From: Polytrichum commune
Taxonomy: Eukaryota > Streptophyta > Polytrichopsida > Polytrichales > Polytrichaceae
DNA: 64,000 bases
Direction: 5' to 3'
Assembly (NCBI GenBank): GCA_950295325.1
Contig: OX485807.1
Coordinates: forward strand, 39,774,440 to 39,838,439
How positions within the stretch are numbered: position 1 is the stretch's first letter; each line of letters begins with the position of its first letter. The notes below the pieces were generated by a model, which had not been told where the DNA came from, made no database searches, and was given only the letters and a program-made list of their open reading frames with translations. Made by a program: the position numbers and the translations under genes. Of the stretch, positions 12,701-25,451 are shown piece after piece.

Positions 12701-12864
12701 TGAACCCTTCAGAACCAGTGGAGCTTGTTTCAACGGATACCCCTGTGGCTGCGGGAACTGCCGGTGCAGCAGCTCCAGCTCCTGCAAATCCTGCAGCCAT
12801 GGCTGTCGAAGATAATGAACCTCCTCCACCTGAACCATTTGAATATGTGCCTTCCAGAACATGA
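9751..12864 (+). CDS. RPN2: 26S proteasome regulatory subunit RPN2 (PSMD1), intronless
   Basis: A single uninterrupted 1,037-residue frame matches RPN2, the largest scaffold subunit of the 19S base, which contacts RPN1, RPN10, RPN13 and incoming substrates in cytosol and nucleus. The N-terminal helical region begins [18 protein letters not shown]. Proteasome/cyclosome repeats run from about residue 430 to 790, with repeated [47 protein letters not shown] and [13 protein letters not shown] Lys/Ala/Glu low-complexity insert follows (about 866-935), then the conserved C-terminal domain. Length is close to the roughly 1,000 residues usual in plants. All conserved blocks are present and there is no stop or frameshift, so it looks functional. 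The absence of introns is notable because the flowering-plant genes I know are many-exon. An overlapping upstream frame (9533-9754) would matter only if transcription starts before 9533. Confidence 0.95.
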   Translation: MTVVSTASGLLAMLQEQHPVLKLHALNNLNILVDNFWPEISTNISAIESLYEDEKFQQRQLAALVASKVFYYLGELNDSLTYALGAGPLFDVSEDSEYVQTLVAKCVDEYILLSVKAAESQESEKAILDPRLVAIVERMLEKCMQDGKFQQAVGIALECRRLDKLEEAIARSENAPAMLSYCLRLSQTFVSRREFRHEVLRLLVKSYQGLQQPDYLSVCQCLMFLDEPKGVASILDKLLKGDKNDALLAYQVAFDLFENEYQKFLLNVRDLLPEPASVPTITDMAVPNGGRSENGISAMTGGAGPTAMDTDVVEEVAANPAEEVETETAIAPIAGGGPPAPERTPYAERLLKLKGILSGETPISLTLQFLYSHNRSDLLILKTIKQSVEMRNSVCHSATIYSNALMHAGTTVDTFLRENLDWLKRATNWAKFSATAGLGVIHRGHHQQGRSLMAPYLPQNGGTGGGSPYSEGGALYALGLIHANHGEGIKQFLLESLRNTSNEVIQHGACLGLGLAALGTADEEIYDDVKHVLYTESAVAGEAAGIAMGLLMVGTASEKATEMLSYAHDTQHEKTIRGLALGIALVVYGREEEADTLIEQMTRDQDPILRYGGMYALAMAYRGTANNSAIRRLLHFAVSDVSDDVRRTAVLALGFVLCSEPEQTPRIVSLLSESYNAHVRYGAAMAVGISCAGSGSSEAISLLEPLTSDAVDFVRQGALIAMAMVLLQTTEAREPRVASFRRQLEKIINDKHEETMSKMGAILAQGILDAGGRNVAIMLQSRTGHDRVTAVVGMAVFSQFWYWYPLIYFISLSFAPTAFIGLNEELRMPKFDFMSETKPSMFGYPPSVAPPATTSAVKLPTAVLSTSNRAKVRGAKKEAEAAKAGKGGGQEASAGVSEGSSAGAEGPVDTDKESTSSTKFDTAMDVDGGAEKKAAVAEPLSEVLHNPARVVPAQEKFIKFREDSRYAPLKLKRAPSGFVMLRDLNPSEPVELVSTDTPVAAGTAGAAAPAPANPAAMAVEDNEPPPPEPFEYVPSRT

Positions 12865-14239
12865 GGCAGTGGAGAGGATTTGAAATGTGCATGTACTTTA
12901 CACTTAGGCCCCCTAGCCTAATACATGGTCTTGACGTCCTGATTCTCTTGACCAGCTCCAAATGTCAATACAACACTATATTCTTTCTACCATTTTATGC
13001 CACAGGAATTGTTGCAAGATCCTTTTAATGGGGTTTTTCTTTCATTTTCTGTGATGAAGAAAGAAAATGATCTGCATTAGCCCAGCTTGTTGGTGGCGTT
13101 TGACGTGGTACAACTCTATGCACATATGCTAAATTCATCTTGTGCAGTTGCAAGGTCAGGTGTCATGTCAAGATTGTACAAAATGTTCAAAGACTTGATT
13201 AGTGTTGCAATCTTTTTGTGGGTATGCGACTGATGACAATACGTTTTTGTCCGTGTCAATGGTTGTTGAGAGATGTATCACTTGTCTTCCTACAGCATAC
13301 ATGTATTTGTTGCTGTACAATCTTGTGTGGGATTCTTGCTGTACAATTTTGTTGTGATGTTATGCATGTCCATTGCCCACCCATGTACAGGTGAGATGAT
13401 TTCGCAGCTCATGCTCCTTGAAGTGCATTACTAGCAACAGAAATTATAAGAATGTTATGCAAGTACTTCTCAATCAGTTTTTTTTAACTTATCTATCATC
13501 AGCTTTGATATTTTTAGCCAATTCTCAATTCCTAAGGTAGTACTGACTATGGAATGAGGATGCTTAGGAGGGTTAGGCCAAGGACTCTTTCTAGCACAAA
13601 CAACCCAATGAACTGGTCACCTTGATTAGAATTGCAATAGTGAGGCATTGTGTTGAAACAATGATTTGCATTGATATCATAAACAATAAGGCTACAATAA
13701 TGGTTTTCAAGTGTTACATACATGAAGGAAGTGCAGTAGAATTGATGTATATGTAGAATCCACAATTTGCTTGCATACTGATGAGATTTGTAGGGAGAAC
13801 TTTAACCCTCAAGTGTCTAAGAGGCCCAGACCGGGCCTCTGCATGCATAAAAACATGTATTTAGGCTACATATTTCCATTTCCAGTCAATTATATCAAAA
13901 TTGGCCCTATCTAAAATTAACTCATTTTTCAAGTGCACTTTTTGAATCAGTTGAGTACCTTCATGTTTGTCAAGATTTAAATTCAATATGTAGCATGAAT
14001 GACCTTGGATGTTTATATGTATGTTGAATTCTGATCATCAATACCAAGTATGATTGAATGTTCATCTTCTCCTTCACATAACACAATGCATAAAACAAGG
14101 TTTTAAACCCATAAATATATTTAATAGAATTTATGGACTTGATGAGGCATGTATAAATTGTCTATTTGGTCATATATTGAGACCCCACATCCTTTAAGGA
14201 TTAAGTTATAAGAGAGGAACGCAATTAAGGTGAGTGCAC
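12865..14239. other. 3' flank of RPN2, no gene recognised
   Basis: The first few hundred bases are probably 3' untranslated sequence. The rest is AT-rich with only short random frames. Confidence 0.45.
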
Positions 14240-14430
14240 ATATCATGAACCGTGCTATGTATGCATTCTCATGTATAGGTCCGTATTCAAGTGTGAAGTG
14301 TATAGGTAGGTCCAAAAGAGATCATTTTAGATTATTCATGACTTTCACTCCAAGAATTATGAAGATATCCATCTCAACTCCAAAAATAGCAAACTCAACT
14401 CTCATGCTCCACATTTGAATTTGCTAATGA
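14240..14430 (+). repeat. Dispersed repeat family D, copy 1
   Basis: It contains GACTTTCACTCCAAGAATT, CCAAAAATA and CTCATG..C..CATTTGAAT-like boxes in the same order as 38990-39190 and 41700-41880. Similarity is weak to moderate. Class unknown. Confidence 0.4.
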
Positions 14431-14775
14431 ACTCATTCGCTAACTCAACATGGCTTTTGGTCAGGAGTTGGTTGTTTTCTATACAACACCTTCCGTGTTC
14501 AATACATTTTCAAGGCATTGTGCTTGGAAGTAGTGTGGAGGTTTGATAGAAAAACATTTTATGTATCACTTCCTTAAGTGGCAAACTTACTTTGGGATGT
14601 CAAGAGATGTTAAAGTGAGTTTGACCCTAAGCCTTTTCTATTAGTTATTTATTAGACATTTTATGCCCAACCTGCTATCAACCTATGGTATGTTGAAATC
14701 CAAGAAATCATAAGAGGTGCACTCACCTTAGCCATGTGTAAAAAACCCTAGAATTTGCTCTTGCTCTTGCTCTCC

Positions 14776-14790
14776 AAAACCCTAAACCCT
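14776..14790 (+). promoter_or_regulatory. Telo-box (AAACCCTAAACCC)
   Basis: AAAACCCTAAACCCT is the plant telo-box, common in promoters of translation and organelle-biogenesis genes. A further ACCCTAA lies at about 14811. It sits about 1 kb upstream of the first supported exon of the PPR gene, so it may mark that promoter. Confidence 0.5.
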
Positions 14791-15760
14791 GATGTCCTCC
14801 AAGCCTCTGAACCCTAAGCTAATGCGTTCCGTCTTCCTCAGACCATTTTGTGGAGGATTTCTCACAATTCTCACTTTTTTCTATATGCGGAGCATCGTCA
14901 TTTCACACGTCGATTATGTTCCTTGATGTATTCTCTCCATTGCACTCCAGCATGTGCAACTGACAAAATGGCGGCCACTAGATGTGAGGCCCGAGCTTCT
15001 AATTAATCCGCATATATTTTTGGTGAGAGTGATGTAGCTTGTTAGGGTTTCCTCTGGCTGCTGCGGAAGATTTTTTGAGGAGGACTAGGTAGCCGTGTTT
15101 CTCTCGCACTCTATATGTTGTTGGTTCCTGAAGAAGTCGTGTTTAGTTTGTGCATTGTGTGCAAGTGTAAATTATGAAGAGCTTGAAGTATGGCAGGCCA
15201 TCAGTCTGAAACAAAATTTGAGTTTCCTAATTTCATCATAAGGAAAGGAAGGTTTGGTCTTTACTCGTGCTCAGGGTTTCAGGATACCCTCCCTATCGAA
15301 TCATAGGTTTTCGAGATCTCATCTCTTTTATTCAGTTAAACAAATGATTTCCTGTGTTGACAGCTACGAGTATGTCGCCGAGACCTAATGCTGCCGATCT
15401 GGTCACTATCCGTTACAGGAATATCAGATTTCTGAATTACTTTTAAGCAGACATTGATGGTGATACTCTGGAAAGTACGATGGAGGAGCGTCGAGTTGAG
15501 GAAGAGATTAATGCATACAGTATCACCTTCCAGAGAAGGTACATTTTTAAGTTGCTGCGAGTTCTCTTTGAGGTTCTAAGCAAGGTTGAAAGAGGGAGAG
15601 TGTCTTAACAAAAAAGTAAGGGGACTAATGTGGAGACGACTGACTTGTCGTATAACGCGGAACCGTGTATGAGAAGTTCAAAGCCAGACAACAAGAATTT
15701 TTGAAAGTCGCCTACCTATTGAGGATTTTAAAGCGGTCGTTTTGATTAATTTTCATACAG
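14791..15760 (+). other. Leader and possible unresolved 5' exons of the PPR gene
   Basis: Composition is GC-richer than the flanks. There is a good donor (gtatgt at 15369) and an acceptor before about 15470. The following stretch to about 15580 reads openly as DGDTLESTMEERRVEEEIN, but I could not join it in phase to the next exon. The frame of the next exon is open from 15673. The start codon of the PPR protein is therefore not located. Confidence 0.35.
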
Positions 15761-18700
15761 ATCACTTGGAGACCACTGAACGACTTTGGCTGAAGTTTTT
15801 TGCTGATCCTTCTCAATGGTGGCACAACAAGAGTGGTAAGGTAAATTGGTTTACCGGTGATGAGGAAGGGCTGTGAAACGGTACCTGAATCTGCAGGAGA
15901 GATTTGTGAATGCATTCATTTTTCAATTAAATAGGAATTGGTGTTTGATAATTTCAGGGCTGTCATTGTTGTAACTCGTATATTCTATAGTTTCTGGATT
16001 ATTTATTAATGTCGTATGAGTTGAGGTAGGAGTTATGAACATAATTGGAGGTTCAAGTATCAGTGGTTGTTAATTCTGCAGGTAAATCCAACATCGCAGA
16101 CTTCAGGCACAGGCTTACAAAGGAGGTTCTTTGGATCGGTAGCGCGTCCAGGCCACCATGGGTGAAGTTGAAGATGATCGCAATGGCACGAAGCAATGCA
16201 CAAACCTATGTCGGCTCTAAAGTCCACAAGCGGTATTTCTCCTGTCGTTGATCAACTATAGACAGTATAGCGGGTTATATGTTTACAATGGAAAGAGTTG
16301 CTGACTACCACAATGGAATAGCTATCACTTGAATACCTTTACCAGTGAATGCAGTGATTTCTGTACATTGAGCTTTAGCACATTATTTCTAATTTTGCAC
16401 TTTGGATGAATCAGGGTGTTTGTTGACCGCAACACTGGGCTGACAGAGAACCCTAGCAGTGTGAATTTTGAAGGCAATGATCAATTAATTTATAGACGGC
16501 TGAGGAGGACCCTAAGCAAGGCAGAGGAAGCATTTGGTATCTTGGACAAATATGATAAATTAGGCATTCCTGTTAGCTTCCAAACTTATGTGACAGTCTT
16601 GCAAGCCATTTGCAGGATGGAGGATCTGGAAGTAGGCAGGCGAGTTCATAAGCATATATTACAAAATAGACTGGGTGAGAATATCTACCTCGTAAACAAT
16701 CTTCTAAGAATGTATATAAACTGTGGAAGCATTATGGATGCACGGGAATTGTTCGACAAAGTTCGTGAGAAAGATGTAGTCACCTGGACGACGATGATTG
16801 GAGGTTTTGCACAACATGGTCATGGTGAGGAGGCCTTCAAAGCATTTCACCAAATGCAACAAGAAGGCTTAAAGCCAAACAAGGTGACTTACATGAGCAT
16901 TTTGAACATCTGTTTGAGCCCAGCTGGTTTGGAATGGGGCAAGGAAATACATGCCCATATTATTGCGGCTGGGCTTGAATCTGATGTGCGAGTTGGGACG
17001 GAAATTGTCAAGATGTATGTTAAGGGTGGAAGCATCAGGGACGCCAGGCAAGCTTTCAACAAAATACTTGATCGAGATGTATTTGTGAGTACCGTGATGA
17101 TTGGGGCTTACACACAAAGTGGTAACATTGATGACGCGTTTGAAGTTTTTCTCCAGATGCAGAGAGAAGGTCTGGAGCCAAATAAGATTACATACTTGAG
17201 CATTTTGAATTCGTCTGCCGACTCTATTGGAGGCATGGAATGGGTAAAGGAAGTGCACGCTCAAGCCCTCAAATCTGGACTCGATTCTGATGTGCGTGTT
17301 GCGAATGCACTCATCAACACTTATGCAAGGAGTGGGAACCTCGAGGATGCATGTCTTGTTTTTGAGAAAATGGGTGAACGGGATATCATTTCGTGGAATG
17401 TGATGATTGCAGCATACGCCAGCAGCGGTCATGGTAAAAATGCATTTGAGGTCTTCTCCCGGATGCTGCAAGGAGGATTCGACCCTGATGTAATTACATT
17501 CCTAAACATCCTGAATCCTTGTGCAAGCCAAGGAGCCTTAGAATGGGTGAAAGAGGTCCACGTGCAAGCATTGGTATCTGGACTCAATTCTGATGTGCGT
17601 GTGATGACTGCACTTGTCAAGATGTACGCAAAATGTGGGAGCATCAGGGATGCCAGGCAAGTATTTGACAACATGGTTTCTCGAAATATTGTGACATGGA
17701 ATGTGATGATTGGAGCCTACTCTGAGAGTGGCCATGGTGACAAAGCATTCGAAGCCTTTCTTCATATGCAGGAAAAAGAAGGGCTAGAGCCAAATGCCGT
17801 CACCTACTTGAGTATCCTTAACCCGTGTGCCAGCCTAGGAGCTTTGAAATGGGTCAAGGAGGTCCATACGCAAGCTCTCAAAGGCGAGGTTGGCTCGGAC
17901 GTGCGTGTGAATAATGCACTCATCAACATGTATGCAAAGAGTGGAAGCATTGACGACGCGCGTCATGTTTTCAATAACATGGTTGAACGTGACGTCATTA
18001 CATGGAATGTGATGATTGGAGCACTTGCACAACATGGGTGTGGCCAAGAGGCCCTCGATGTTTTCAATAAGATGAAGATTGAAGGGGTTAAACCCAACGA
18101 GGTTACGTTTGTAGGAGTTCTCTCGGCTTGCAGCCACGCAGGTCTAGTGGACGAGTGTCGCCACCATTTTTCCTCCTTGATACAAGATCAACATGGCATT
18201 AAACCCACGATCAAGCATTACAGTTGCATGGTAGATGTTCTCGGCCGTGCGGGACGCTTGTCTGAAGCTCAGGAAGTTATCAAGAACATGCCATTTAAAG
18301 CAGACACTAGGGTTTGGGGAGCCTTGCTTAGTGCTTGTCGAGTGCATGGGAACGTTGCACTAGCTGAACATGCGGCTGAACATTGTCTCAAGTTGAACCC
18401 ACATGACCCTGGGGTTTACGTGCTTCTTTCAAATGTCTATGCCGCAGCTGGCATGCCGAATAGCGCGGAGTTGGTGCGGAGAACGATGAAGGAAAAAGGT
18501 GTGACAAAAGAGCCGGGATGCAGCTGGGTCGAGGTTAACGACAAGGTCCATTCTTTCATTGTAGAAGATAGATCGCACCCTCAAGCGGATGAAATTTACT
18601 GTGAGCTTGCGAAATTGGTCGAGAGTATAAAGAGGGCAGGGTATGTTCCTGATACACGATTTGTAACCCATAATGTGGTTGATGAGCGCCAAAGGGAACA

Positions 18701-18923
18701 ATCGGTTTTGTCTCACAGTGAGAAGCTGGCCATCACGTACGGACTCATGAGAACGCCAGCAGGTACACCAATCCGGATTTTTAAAAACCTTCGTGTCTGT
18801 TCTGACTGCCATACAGCATCTAAATTCATATCCAAGGTCTCCAAACGAGAGATTGTTGCGAGGGACGCTAATCGCTTCCACCACTTCAAGGATGGTGTGT
18901 GTTCTTGTGGGGACTACTGGTAA
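15761..18923 (+). CDS. PPR-DYW protein with N-terminal OSB-type PDF motif (5' end unresolved)
   Basis: Three supported exons: up to 15835 (acceptor probably at 15760), 16082-16232 and 16415-18923, with junction phases 1 and 2 matching. The first two encode LWLKFFADPSQWWHNKSGK, then ADFRHR, EVLWI and PPWVK. This is the pattern of the PDF motif of plant organellar single-stranded DNA-binding (OSB) proteins, with Ala replacing the naming Pro. The third encodes a PLS-type PPR tract, then E/E+ and a full DYW cytidine deaminase domain: PGCSW, HSEKLAI, CSDCH and the terminal CSCGDYW, so zinc and catalytic residues are intact. DYW proteins edit C to U at specific organelle transcript sites, with PPRs reading RNA. 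No transit peptide can be judged because the N-terminus is missing. Adjacent internal repeats are very alike, suggesting recent duplication within the tract. The PPR-DYW identity is certain; the fusion rests on splice prediction. Confidence 0.85.
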
Positions 18924-20149
18924 AGAGTAGATTGGATGCCTAGTTGAGATTTGCTTTTATTCAACATTGACCTGTATCAATCAACAGTTCATGGTTCTCA
19001 AAAATGCTATATACAACTCCAAACTGTTGGGGCAGAGTCAAGTTTTGTTCCAAGTTTGATCACTGCATTTACTCTGGAGTCAATCTGTTTAATTCCGGGT
19101 TGTGTAAAGAATCATGCAGAGCTCTTGCAGTGAGTGAACATTATGGTTTGTGGCCTTCTTGTAGGTACTTCCAACTGTACACAAGTCTGACTGTAGGACA
19201 ACTTGGGAATTATATCATCTGGTTAGCAATTGTGATGAATCATGCAGATTTTTCTTTCAAGTTTGAAAATCAGAGTTGAGACAGGTCAAAGGCAATAGTC
19301 TCTTTCTCTTCAATTGATCACATAGACCCTCCCAATTATGTTAACTACCGAATTTAGAATGGTATCTGTATTTTGAGCACAGGGTCCAGTCTCATTGTAA
19401 GGCGTGTCTTTCTAGTGTTTATTTTTAAGCACAATCCTTACCATAAAGCACTCAAATATAGGTGACCACATAAGGCTCCCATAACTTACCCTTTCACAGC
19501 CCTTCCTCATCAAAGGTGAATTGAGGTTATGCTTCAACCCTCTTGCTCCACTAATCAAATCTGTCAATGTTTTTGTTCCTATTTTGTGACTGGCTAGAAT
19601 TTTGTTGTCTAAACTCATCCATTGAGCATGTGAAAATGCAGTGGAATATTCTATAGCTTGTTGAGTAATCGTGCTTAGTTGACCATTTGACTCCAAAAAC
19701 AATACTAGGAAACTCTAAATCACTATAAGATGGACCAATTGAAAAGAATTGATCCTCAATCCATAGGGGACTTCTTTTTACTTTGGTTGGATGAGGTTGC
19801 CTACACTAACATGTGCATCTGGAGTCTTTATTCTTGAATATATCGTTGGGCCCATGAAGAGCTCATCAGCTGAGTAATGTCATGGAATCGTTGCTCACCT
19901 ACTTAACTTACATAAACTTTCTTTGGTGTCTGCTTGAGTACCACATGTAAGTTTCATGAACTTCCGGGAATCTACTATGACAGAATTTGAATTTTTATTT
20001 TCAAAAAATGAAAATTGCTTTGATATGAAAACTCATCCACCAGTTAGCTTCGGTTTTGCTTGCAGTCTAAGCCACACCAATTGGTGCTATGGTGGATGAC
20101 TAACATAGACAACCCTTCTGCAATTTTTTCTTTTCTTATTATGATACCT
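18924..20149. other. 3' flank of the PPR gene, no gene recognised
   Basis: AT-rich, with short frames only. The first 300 bases are likely 3' untranslated region. Confidence 0.45.
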
Positions 20150-20310
20150 ATATTCGAATGGTATGTGGTTTGGTGCGGCTCCAAGAATGGATACCAAAAA
20201 GACATGTGTTTAAAAGGTTGTGTGTTCAAAATACGTTACAGTATCCATTCTAAGTTCATTAGTCAACATAATTATTGGGGGGAGGGGGGGGGGGGGGCTA
20301 TACGATCATT
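20150..20310 (+). repeat. Dispersed repeat family E, copy 1, with poly(G) tract
   Basis: It shares AAAGACATGTGTTTAAAAG, ATGTGGTT and the GGGGGAG...CTATA.GATCAT block with the reverse strand of 54965-55165. A near-pure G run spans 20278-20297. Confidence 0.5.
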
Positions 20311-20491
20311 TGATGAACACGTAAGTCAAGTTCACTTTGGTAATGAATAAATCAATCAAATAAATTTCAAAATTTGTGAAGAAAAAGCGGCTACAACCTT
20401 GATTTGGATTTGCTAGCCATATTGTGTTGATTGTGCGTTTCATATCTTAGGAGAAGTGGGTGACTTGAAAAAGGTAATCATTTAAGACCTA

Positions 20492-20758
20492 TAGTAACCT
20501 CCCACTTAAGTACGCACCCATTTAAGTACGCATCTTGGTTAAGTATGCATTTTTTGGCAAAAAAAGTAGGGTTCAAGATTTCTTAGTTGAACATGTCGTG
20601 AATCGTCATTTGGTGTAAGTTTTGAAGTTTTTTTGTGTTTGGCTTTGAGGTCGACCGCTCGCGATTTGGGAAACCCTAAATCCTAAAGTACGCACCTACC
20701 AGCTAAGTACGCACAAATTGCGCATGTTCAAGTTGCGTACTTGAGCAGGAGGTTATTG
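20492..20758. mobile_element. Miniature pogo/Tigger-like element, copy 1
   Basis: The termini TAGTAACCTCCCACTTAAG and GCGTACTTGAGCAGGAGG...TTATTG are inverted repeats flanked by TA on each side, the hallmark target duplication of Tc1/mariner-pogo elements. It is a 267-bp version of 39868-40338. On the reverse strand it still encodes the final residues LHQMTIHDMFN and a stop, matching the tail of the longer copy. Confidence 0.75.
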
Positions 20759-22318
20759 TATCTACCTTATGATGGATGGGTCTTAAATGGTTAAAAATAT
20801 GTAATCACATTAAGCTATGTGCACCTATTATGGAGGGTGTATCTAAATTGAACACAATCTATGACTTTTTTGGATTGTAGACATGACATGGAAACCGATC
20901 TTAGATTGAGTCCATTTTAGGTACATTGCCCACAATAGGTGCACATACCTTAGTAATGCTTACTTTAACAAAGTTATGGATATGCCTCTTATATACAATA
21001 TCTTTAAGTAACCTATAGGAAGTTCTATGGATACCTATACATCATTATTATGCATCCCAAGGAACAAGCATAGGCATGCAAGAAGTGATGAAATAACCAA
21101 TGAAGGTCATAGACATACAAGTATTAATCTATACACAACTTGTCACATTAATGGCATTTATTGTGCAAGAAATCACACATGACTTAATAAATCCTTGCTA
21201 CGGTTCTCCTCATAGGTGTCATATTTGATGGGATGGGGACGGAAAAAAAAAATGTAAGCTTTTTATAAACCAATCAAGGCAACCACAAAATTTATTAGTT
21301 GACGGGAAGAATCGGGTTGAATTGTTTTGATTTGGCATGTTAATTGACCATGTTGATTGGTACAAACAATCAAACAAGTTGACAGGGAGTGATATGATTA
21401 GAGGGTTAGATAGTTTGATTGAAAAATTAGGTCAACTCTTTTGGTCGACCATTATTTGTCATTAGATCCAGTCCCACTATAATTCACTATTAAGATTATG
21501 GTGTCCTCAACACACTTGGCTTTGACACAAATCAACTTTGTGTCATGTGAAAGGACCATTTGAGCAGTCATTTTTACAACCTAGTGATGTGGCTCAAGGT
21601 CACAGTCTTTTTGATTAATTTGTCTCACTTTGAGCATATGGTCAATTTATAAGCCTAGTCATTTGGCCCTACAATTTTGGTAGATCTACAGAGCCTAAGA
21701 TAGTATTGAAAACCAAAAGCCTAGAATAGATTGTCATGTTGGTTAAACCCTTTGGAAAATTTCTAGAAAAGTTGCATAGATCTAAAAAACTATAAAGATT
21801 GTACATTTTTTTTTTGAAAAAGAAAATCATATGTAACCTACAAAATTTCCCAAAGTAGTTTTTTTTTAAGGAAATGAATGTTTTGGGTAGGATAAATAGC
21901 TTGAAAAATTTTCAAATAAATTCCATAGACCGTAAAGAATCTATAGATTGTGTTTCCCAAACACTAATAAATTCATATGCAACCTACATAGAATCCCAAT
22001 GGGTTTTTTTAAAGGAAATAAGTGTTTTGGGCAAGATAAATAACTTGGAAATTTTTCAAAAAAAATCCATAGATCTAGACAACTACAAAGAGTCTGCAAA
22101 TTTATTTATTTAAAAAAATCATATGCAACCCAATGTTGTTTTAGGAAATGAATATTTTACTATCCACTAATATTTACCATCCATTTTATATTTACTACCC
22201 TTGACTATGTACAATAACTAAGTGCAATAACTACATGTAGTAATTATGTATGGTAACTATGTGCGTAAGCTCTATTAATCAATAACTTCATTACCTTCCG
22301 ATCACGTGCATGTGTAAT
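20759..22318. other. AT-rich intergenic, nothing recognised
   Basis: Long A and T runs. A short internal duplication of about 150 bp (TTTTGGG.A.GATAAAT..CTTG near 21880 and 22024) is the only structure noticed. Confidence 0.4.
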
Positions 22319-22450
22319 GTGAGCGGAGTTGATGGCTAAAGACTTGTTTTGGATCCGTGAGGTGCCGGGTTAAAATCTACTTGACTACCATTTCCCAAAA
22401 ACTAGCAACACCTAAGGCTCCTACTATGTAGGTACTTTAGAAACAAGGAG
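22319..22450 (+). repeat. Possible tRNA-derived SINE fragment
   Basis: A box A-like TGGCTAAAGAC is followed about 35 bp later by a box B-like GGGTTAAAATC, then CTACTTGAC and AACTAGC, which also occur in the better candidate at 42110-42259. Both boxes are imperfect. Confidence 0.25.
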
Positions 22451-22799
22451 TCCCATGAAATGTGGAAAAAGATATGTGAATTCACTTGGCTCATAATATT
22501 TCAAACTTTGTTATAGTATAAGTCAATTGCAATAAATATCTCAAATTTATGCTCCAACAAGTTTACACATAATCTACTTAAGTTAGCCATAGTGCATGAT
22601 AGGACAAAGGGTCGGACACCGGAAGGCTGTTGGAGGTTAGGAGAGAGGGGTCGAAGTAGCGCTCGTTGTTGCTCCCTACACCTCTCCCCACCATGCCACC
22701 CACCTCTATGGGACCCAAAAGGGCACCAACAAGCACAAGAAACCCTAGCCACAAACAACCACAAAAACTCCGATATAAAGTCCCTCCGAGATCCGCCTC

Positions 22800-23790
22800 A
22801 ACACCTAGCCCAACTAGTTACATCTTGCGATCTTTTCGTTTTCTTCACCAACTTGAGGGACACCCCAAGGATTCATCAGAAGGGAGAATCTTTGCCGGGG
22901 TTGAGAACATCCGAGAACACTGCTGCCAAACTACACCAGATCTAAACCAGCGACGTCGCAACAACTGCACCCGAAGATCTCCAACAAAGCTCCACATATT
23001 CATATACAAAATCAGTCAAAACCCTAGTGCTTCCAAGTCTGAGTGGTTACATCTTGTGATCTCCTGGTTTTCTCTGTTAATATGAGGGATAGTCCATAAA
23101 TCCTTCATAGGTGAGAAGTTTTTTGTGTGTAGAGATCTACTTCAAGTCATAGAAACTCTGTCTTATGTGCTTAGATTTGTAGCCTAAGTTTGAAATCATT
23201 GCAATCGGGTCTAAGCCACACCGAAGCACCTCGAAAAACTCAAACAACACATACATATGCAGATCTATAATCAGTGCTTCCATGCCCAACTAGTTACATC
23301 ATGTGATCTTCTTGTTTTTCTTCATTTTGAGGGAGTCCATACACTCATGAGAGGGAAGAAACTTTGTCGAGGAAGAGGCGAAGTTGGACCGGCCACATTG
23401 CAACGGCTACACCCAAAGTCACCATAGTCAAAATCATAGTGCTTCCAAGTCTAGTCTGGTTACCTCTTGTGATCTTCTGTTTTTTCTTTATTAAATCCAA
23501 GGTTCATAGAGTCCTAAATAGGTGCGAAGTCTTGGAGCTTGATAGTTCTACTTCTCGTCTTAGAAATTCTTCATACTTAGAGTTGTAATCAAATCGCTAT
23601 TTGAACCAGACACGTCGAAGCACCTCGAAGAGCTCCAGCAAGTTATACATTCTTAGATTTAAATCAGATTGCCTCCAGGTCCAACTAGCTACATTGTGTG
23701 ATCTTTCGGTTTTTCTTCGTTAAACTGGAGGGACAGTATGCACTCCTGAGAGTGGAGAAGCTTTGTTGAGGTCGAGGACAAGCTGAAGCA
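22800..23790 (+). repeat. Five-unit diverged tandem array
   Basis: Units share GTGCTTCCAAGTC, CTGGTTACATCTTGTGATCTT, a T-rich block and GAGGGA..GTCCATA...TCAT.AG. The TTACATCTTGTGATC box or its variant occurs near 22815, 23046, 23294, 23460 and 23690. A sixth relative lies alone at 28727-28830. Reading frames here are open only by chance. Confidence 0.65.
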
Positions 23791-25451
23791 GCCGCGTCGC
23801 AGTAGCCGCACCCAGTCGTAGCAGTCCGACATTCTTGAGACGTCGTAGCAGTCGCAACAGCTCGAGGAAGGGAGCTGGAGGTAACCCAAGGGAGGCTACA
23901 AGGTTAGAGGCAGCTATGACAAATCACGAAGTTGTTGGAGCCACCAGAAGGTAAGTTACTAGAATACCCGAACAAGCCCCTTCATTTAAAAAATTTAGTT
24001 GCACATAGACACACACAAAGTAACATTAATTTAGGCACGTAGAATTATTAGTTGTTGTTAGGTAGGAAGAAAAATGAAGGTTGCACATGCAACCAACCTT
24101 GTTCTTATCCTTTGGCTCGTGTTAGCCATACCATATTGGAGAAATTCTCACCGTGTCAACTCTCACAACCCATGGGAATGTCATACACATTATTGTTTTA
24201 CTACCATAGATGCACATAAAAAAGAAATATCAAACCAAATAGAATGGTATTATACAAATATTAGCAAACCCAATGTATGCATAAAAAACAACTTCTTCCT
24301 AATAGCACCCTCCCTACAAAGCCCACTTATTCATAAGTGGAAAGGGGATTGGTCTAGGAGCAAAAGAAAAATACCAAAAACACACAATAATAAAATGTAC
24401 TACTTTTGCAGAATGGCCTACTTCCGCAGTCTTGAAAAGTCATTGGATGGGGTAAAGACATGGAAGTAACACAAACTTAAAAACGAACATCTAGAAATGC
24501 ATGTCTAACCATAGTAGACAAAACCAAAAACAAACCTAGCACCCAAGGGAAAACTTTCCCGCTATGGCTTGGATTCAAAGCAATGAATGATTTGAATGTA
24601 AGCAAAGGCCTTTCCAAAGAAAGCCACAAAAGTGTTAGTGAACTTGTCAAAATAGGAATGTATAAAAATGAAGCATTAGAATGTCAAGATAGTATTCCGT
24701 CATATCCGTATGTACCACAAGAGATATGGCCCAACAAAAATAGCCTAGGGGAACAAATTTTCATCACACTCAAATTTCATTAGAAATAGAAATTTGTGAT
24801 GGCTTTGCAATGGATTATCATGTGGTTTATTCTTCGATTTAGACGAAATGATTATACCCAAAGAAGATGCACTTGAAAACATCACCAAGAGATTGGATGT
24901 GATGAAAATCTCTCTTGGTGAAGATATTAGTGATCATATTACCATAATGTGTACACACGGAGGAAAACAATGGTAGGAGCATGCTTAAATACACCTAAAA
25001 AACATACAAGAAGATGGGGTTCTTCTCCTCCAAGGATTACGGCCATTTATTATCCGGCATTGCATAGAGGAAAAGTGTGCAAATCATACGATACTATTGC
25101 CTCAAGCGAGATGTTATCAATCAAAATCATAAGTGATAGCATAAAAAACATGATTTGGTACAATGTGTATGATGAAGTGGTCAATGAAAGGTTCAAAAGA
25201 TGACATAATTTTGAAATCACACATGTAAAAAAAAGAAAAACCATAATTTCGTATTGATTGTTGTCACTAGTCTGGAACAAACTCTAAACATCCGAAAAAA
25301 TAAAATAACCTTCGGATATGAATGCATTAATGTAACAATAGGGAAACCCACGGGTGATGACTTGGCAAAAAAGAATGCACTTATTCTTATTGCAAAAAAT
25401 TAAAACAAATTAAAACCAAAAGAGATTCTTGAAACGGAAAAAAAAATATGT

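Noticed and set aside
16869-17471. 200-codon reverse frame in the PPR gene
   Set aside because: Antisense shadow of the repetitive PPR codons.
22319-22395. tRNA gene
   Set aside because: The box A-like and box B-like motifs are imperfect and no cloverleaf with paired acceptor stem can be drawn. Kept only as a weak SINE fragment.
22592-23085. Overlapping 117- and 139-codon frames
   Set aside because: They lie in the degenerate tandem array, have low-complexity translation and neither resembles a protein.
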